Notes under the pieces: generated by a model
What the model was told of the DNA's origin: nothing
The model's database searches: none
What the model saw: the letters and a program-made list of their open reading frames with translations, nothing else
Source of the DNA: SZUA-430 sp040381215
Lineage (GTDB): Bacteria; Pseudomonadota; Alphaproteobacteria; Micropepsales; Micropepsaceae
Reading direction: 5' to 3'
Assembly: GCA_040381215.1 (NCBI GenBank)
Contig: JBEIHO010000006.1
Span: forward strand, 9,421 to 73,420
DNA length: 64,000 bases
Program-made: the position numbers and the translations under genes
Shown here: piece by piece, positions 61,096 to 64,000 of the stretch
Numbering within the stretch: the first letter of the stretch is position 1
Layout of the letters: every line of letters begins with the position of its first letter

Positions 61096-61758
61096 ATGCG
61101 GCTGGCATCACATATGGTCTTCACGGCAACGGCCGAAGCGCCGCATGATTGCAGCCTGTGCCCCAGGCTCGTGGCCTACAGGCAGGCCAACCGCAAGCAG
61201 CATCCCGACTGGTTCAATGCGCCGGTCCCCAGCTTCGGCAGCCTCGACGCCCGCCTGCTCGTCCTGGGGTTGGCCCCCGGCGTGACGGGCGCCAACCGCA
61301 CTGGCCGCCCCTTCACCGGCGACTTCGCGGGCGAACTCCTCTTCACGACGCTCCTCAAGCATGGTTTTGCCAAGGGCAAGTACGGCGCATCGTCCGAGGA
61401 CGGGCTGAAGTTGGTCGACTGCAGGATCTCCAACGCCGTTCGCTGCGTGCCACCCGAAAACAAGCCGACACCACTGGAAGCCGGCACTTGCCGCGTCTTC
61501 CTCAACGCAAACCTCGAGGCGATGACACGTCTGAAGGTCATCGTCGCCCTCGGCCGCATCGCGCATGACAATGCGATCAGGGCGCTCCGTCTCAAGGCAT
61601 CCGACCTGCCCTTTGCGCATGCAGCCCAGCACACCCTGCCGGACGGCCGGATCATGATCGATAGCTACCACTGCTCACGCTACAACACGAACACGGGCCG
61701 CCTCACGACCGCCATGTTCGATGATGTCTTTGCCGCAGCACGGCGCAGACTGGGCTGA
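61096..61758 (+). CDS. Uracil-DNA glycosylase family 5-like (4Fe-4S)
   Basis: A 220-residue glycosylase: motif A GLAPGVTGANRTGRPFTGD (residues 58-76) and the C-terminal SYHCSRYNTNTGRLT match family 5 (UDGb) rather than family 4. Four cysteines, Cys19, Cys22, Cys117 and Cys132, have the C-x2-C...C-x14-C spacing of the iron-sulfur cluster. The usual HPS in the C-terminal motif is HCS here. It removes uracil, and in family 5 other deaminated bases, from DNA. ATG 61096 follows GGGAAG. No operon partner. Confidence 0.87.
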   Translation: MRLASHMVFTATAEAPHDCSLCPRLVAYRQANRKQHPDWFNAPVPSFGSLDARLLVLGLAPGVTGANRTGRPFTGDFAGELLFTTLLKHGFAKGKYGASSEDGLKLVDCRISNAVRCVPPENKPTPLEAGTCRVFLNANLEAMTRLKVIVALGRIAHDNAIRALRLKASDLPFAHAAQHTLPDGRIMIDSYHCSRYNTNTGRLTTAMFDDVFAAARRRLG

Positions 61759-62410
61759 TCAGCGCCCGGCAGCGGGAACAAGCATCTCCGAGACAATCTT
61801 GCCATCGACAGGCTGCCCGGGCTGCAGCCCGAGCAGGCTCATGACGGTCGGATGCACATCGACGATGTCGAGTCGCTTGATCTCATGCCCCTTGGCGACG
61901 CCTGCCTCCCACGCATAGAAAATGCCATGCATGTAAGGCTGCGCCGGATCATAGCCGTGTGACGCCACGATGCCGCCGAAGTCTGGCGTAAAGGTCTCCG
62001 ACCACAGCCACGAAATGCCCAGGAGATCACTGTACCAGGGAAGGGACGCCGTTCCCGCCACCCAGTAAGGGGGCCTTGCGTGCAGGACAAGGTCACCCAG
62101 CCGCTTGCTCTGCCCCAGGCACATGAAGGCCGGAAGCGCATCGGGCGTGTAGACGGAGAAGGCATGCGGATAGGATGACAGGGCCCTCTTCGCACGCGCC
62201 AGATCCTGCCCCGGTTCCAGATAGAGGAAAAGCGTTGCCCCATCCCCCGCGTCACGCGCCTTGATGTCGTGCTTGCTCAGGATACGGGCGATGTTGACCA
62301 GCGGGCCGACCGGGGTCATGCCGTGGTCGGTGCCGATCACGAGGCTGGCCTCGCGCCTCGCAGGCAGGGCCCGGGACCGCCAGGGCCACGAGAAAGAGGA
62401 TCCTGTACAT
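61759..62410 (-). pseudogene. Remnant of nucleotide pyrophosphatase/phosphodiesterase (ENPP) gene
   Basis: ATG 62410 begins a normal signal peptide (MYRILFLVALAVPGPACEA), but then the frame breaks. About 193 residues in another frame (VIGTDHGMTPVGPLVN to the stop at 61759) are the C-terminal third of an ENPP/alkaline phosphatase superfamily enzyme, with the metal pair DH in GTDHGM and the later HGYDP...YMHG. The catalytic Thr region and the first metal ligands, normally about 240 residues, are missing. A tandem 7-mer GCCTCGC x2 at 62348-62361 sits at the junction; dropping one copy would restore the frame. So a large internal deletion and a 7-base duplication explain the remnant. Confidence 0.8.
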
Positions 62411-62460
62411 GTTGTGTCGTGCTCCCTGCAGGCCTTGCGCGCGCCCTTGACCGGAGAACA

Positions 62461-63441
62461 TCACGGCCACATCGTGACCCCTTCAAGCCCGGCCGTCTCC
62501 GGCAGGCCCGACATCAGGTTGGCATTCTGGATGGCCTGCCCCGCCGCACCTTTCCCAAGGTTGTCGCAAGCCCCCATCGCAATGACGAGGTTGCGCGCGG
62601 GGTCGCAGGCATAGGACACGAACACGAGATTGCTGCCCGTCGCCCATTTGGTATGCGGCGGCTTGTCGGTGACACGAACGAAGGCGCGCCCGGCATAGAA
62701 CCTGCGAGCCGCCTCAAGGCACTGCTCGGTCGTCACCTTTCCGCGGGCATAGATCGTCGACATGATCCCGCGCGTCATGGGGGCAAGATGCGGCGTGAAT
62801 ACGAGGCCCTCGGACTTCACGCCGCAGAGCTGGTCGATCGTCTTCGTGATCTCCGGCATGTGCACATGCTTGAGCAAGCCGTAGGGCGCGAGATCCTCGT
62901 TGACCTCGGCATAGCCCATGGTGCTTTCGCCACCGCCGCGGCCCGCGCCGCTGACACCCGTCTTGGCATCGATGATGATGCCGTTCGGATCGATCAGCTT
63001 CGCAGAGAGCAGCGGCGCAAGTGCCGCCAGCGTCGCCGCCGGATAGCAACCCGGATTGGCCACCCGGGTGGCGCCGCGGACCTGCTCCGGCCAGACATCC
63101 GCAAGTCCGTAGTTCCACCCATCGACGTAGCGATGGTCGCCACCAATATCGACAATTTTCACAGACGCCGGCACGCGGGCCAGCGCATCCTTCGACTGCC
63201 CCGTGGGAAGCGAGGCGAACAGGATGTCGAGTTTAGGCAACTGCGCCGGATCCCACTTCTCGATCGCGATGTCTCCCAGGCGACCAAGACCGGGATAGCG
63301 CTCGACAAGCCGCTGACCGACGGACCCCTCGCCACCGGCATAGACAAGCTCGAACGCAGGGTGCGTTGCGCACAGGCGCAGGGCCTCGCCGCCGCCATAA
63401 CCGCTGACCCCGACGATGCCGACCCGCAACCGCATGCTCAT
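62461..63441 (-). CDS. argC: N-acetyl-gamma-glutamyl-phosphate reductase
   Basis: A 326-residue arginine-biosynthesis enzyme: Rossmann segment VGIVGVSGYGGGEALRL, catalytic Cys132 (VANPGCYPAA) and the active-site His near KHVHMPEI. NADPH-dependent reduction of N-acetylglutamyl phosphate. The length suits type 1 ArgC. The remnant gene follows 50 bp downstream; other arg genes are not in view. Confidence 0.95.
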   Translation of the reverse strand: MSMRLRVGIVGVSGYGGGEALRLCATHPAFELVYAGGEGSVGQRLVERYPGLGRLGDIAIEKWDPAQLPKLDILFASLPTGQSKDALARVPASVKIVDIGGDHRYVDGWNYGLADVWPEQVRGATRVANPGCYPAATLAALAPLLSAKLIDPNGIIIDAKTGVSGAGRGGGESTMGYAEVNEDLAPYGLLKHVHMPEITKTIDQLCGVKSEGLVFTPHLAPMTRGIMSTIYARGKVTTEQCLEAARRFYAGRAFVRVTDKPPHTKWATGSNLVFVSYACDPARNLVIAMGACDNLGKGAAGQAIQNANLMSGLPETAGLEGVTMWP

Positions 63442-63480
63442 GATCCTTATGTCCCCGTTTCCCCGGCCGCCACCGGACGG

Positions 63481-64000
63481 CTACTCATAGCGCTCTTCAG
63501 CCCACGGATCACCAACATTGTGGTAGCCCCGCACCTCCCAGAACCCGGGCTTGTCGTCGCGGGAAAACTCGATCCGGCGCACCCATTTCGCACTCTTCCA
63601 GAAATAATAGCGGGGGATGACGACCCGCACCGGCCCACCGTGGTTGCGCGTCAGGGGATAGCCCTCCCACGAATGCGCCAGCATCACGTCGGCCTCGGAA
63701 AAGACATCCAGCTGCACATTGGTGGTATAGCCGTCATGGGCATGGAAAATGACATGGCGCACCTCGTCCTTCGGTCGGACAAGGGCCAGGATCTCCCGCG
63801 AGGCCACACCCTGCCAGTAATTGTCATACCGGCTCCACCTGGTGACACAATGAATGTCCGAGACGCTCTCGGCCTGCGGCAGCGCCTTGAACCGGGCGAA
63901 GTCCAGCGTGACCGGATTGGCAACCAGCCCATCCAGCGTGAGCTTCCAATCCTCTGGCCGCACGTCGGGCTGGATGCCGAGGTCGAGCACAGGCCAGTTC
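63481..64000 (-). CDS. Sulfite oxidase-like molybdopterin oxidoreductase, C-terminal part (runs off window edge)
   Basis: About 173 residues, with the 5' end beyond the right edge. The molybdenum-ligand Cys is in DIHCVTRWSRYDNYW, and the substrate/Mo-cofactor segments HDGYTTNVQLDVF, LAHSWEGYPLTRNHGGPVRVV and KWVRRIEFSRDDKPGFWE are typical of small sulfite-oxidase-fold proteins such as MsrP/YedY relatives that lack a haem domain. Role: oxidation or reduction of an unidentified substrate. Its family partner (a haem membrane protein) is not seen in the window. Confidence 0.87.
   Translation of the reverse strand, partial: NWPVLDLGIQPDVRPEDWKLTLDGLVANPVTLDFARFKALPQAESVSDIHCVTRWSRYDNYWQGVASREILALVRPKDEVRHVIFHAHDGYTTNVQLDVFSEADVMLAHSWEGYPLTRNHGGPVRVVIPRYYFWKSAKWVRRIEFSRDDKPGFWEVRGYHNVGDPWAEERYE

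Overview
This is a 64-kb GC-rich chromosomal segment that reads as an alphaproteobacterium, most likely Sphingomonadales or a near relative. The reasons are strong G/C third-position bias, a run of housekeeping genes in the order rpoZ-rel-pyrE-pdxJ-acpS-lepB-lepB-rnc-era-recO-parC, a perfect CtrA-type box, and many exported peptidases and amidohydrolases, TonB-dependent uptake and spinster-type MFS genes. I see no insertion sequence, phage gene, CRISPR array, tRNA or rRNA. The lineage is an inference; no 16S gene is present.

Layout. (1) 1-7 kb: the 5' part of a response regulator, a TPR protein behind a structured leader, a PCu(A)C copper chaperone, an EF-hand lipoprotein, a pentapeptide-repeat protein, a zinc phospholipase C-like/helix-hairpin-helix fusion, a Cys-rich membrane protein and a GST. 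(2) 7-11.5 kb: an exported trypsin-fold protein that has lost its catalytic His and Ser, ten bases ahead of an exported TPR-CHAT protease with its His/Cys dyad intact. (3) 11.5-17.3 kb: a small unknown gene, an adenylate cyclase, a cobalamin riboswitch with a btuB-type receptor, an HpcH/HpaI aldolase and an enoyl-CoA hydratase-like protein. (4) 17.3-27 kb: S9 peptidase, MFS, M16 peptidase, SDR and an OmpR-type two-component pair. (5) 27-40.8 kb: an EF-hand protein, a 924-bp gene-free stretch, TerC, an IorAB-type molybdenum hydroxylase with its cytochrome and TetR regulator, a TPR protein, a saccharopine dehydrogenase-like protein, a LuxR-type regulator with Glu at the phospho-acceptor position, hydrolase-SCO, a Tet-type MFS, a PAS protein and a four-helix membrane protein. 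(6) 40.9-52.2 kb: the minus-strand housekeeping block. (7) 52.3-56 kb: two overlapping amidohydrolase genes, the second without metal ligands, and a lipase-like hydrolase. (8) 56-61 kb: TetR, wax ester synthase/DGAT, alpha/beta hydrolase, phasin and SDR, which looks like a neutral-lipid storage cluster. (9) 61-64 kb: a family-5 UDG, a remnant of a nucleotide pyrophosphatase/phosphodiesterase, argC and a partial sulfite oxidase-like molybdoenzyme.

Working together. The housekeeping block joins stringent response, nucleotide, vitamin B6 and acyl-carrier-protein biosynthesis, secretion and RNA/DNA processing. The IorAB operon carries its own repressor and a palindromic operator. The lipid cluster has candidate operators before both its regulator and its synthase. 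Exported calcium-binding (EF-hand-like) proteins recur three times. The most unusual items are the dead trypsin/active CHAT pair, the metal-less amidohydrolase partner, the D-to-E receiver, and two structured non-coding regions (287-597 and 27812-28735).
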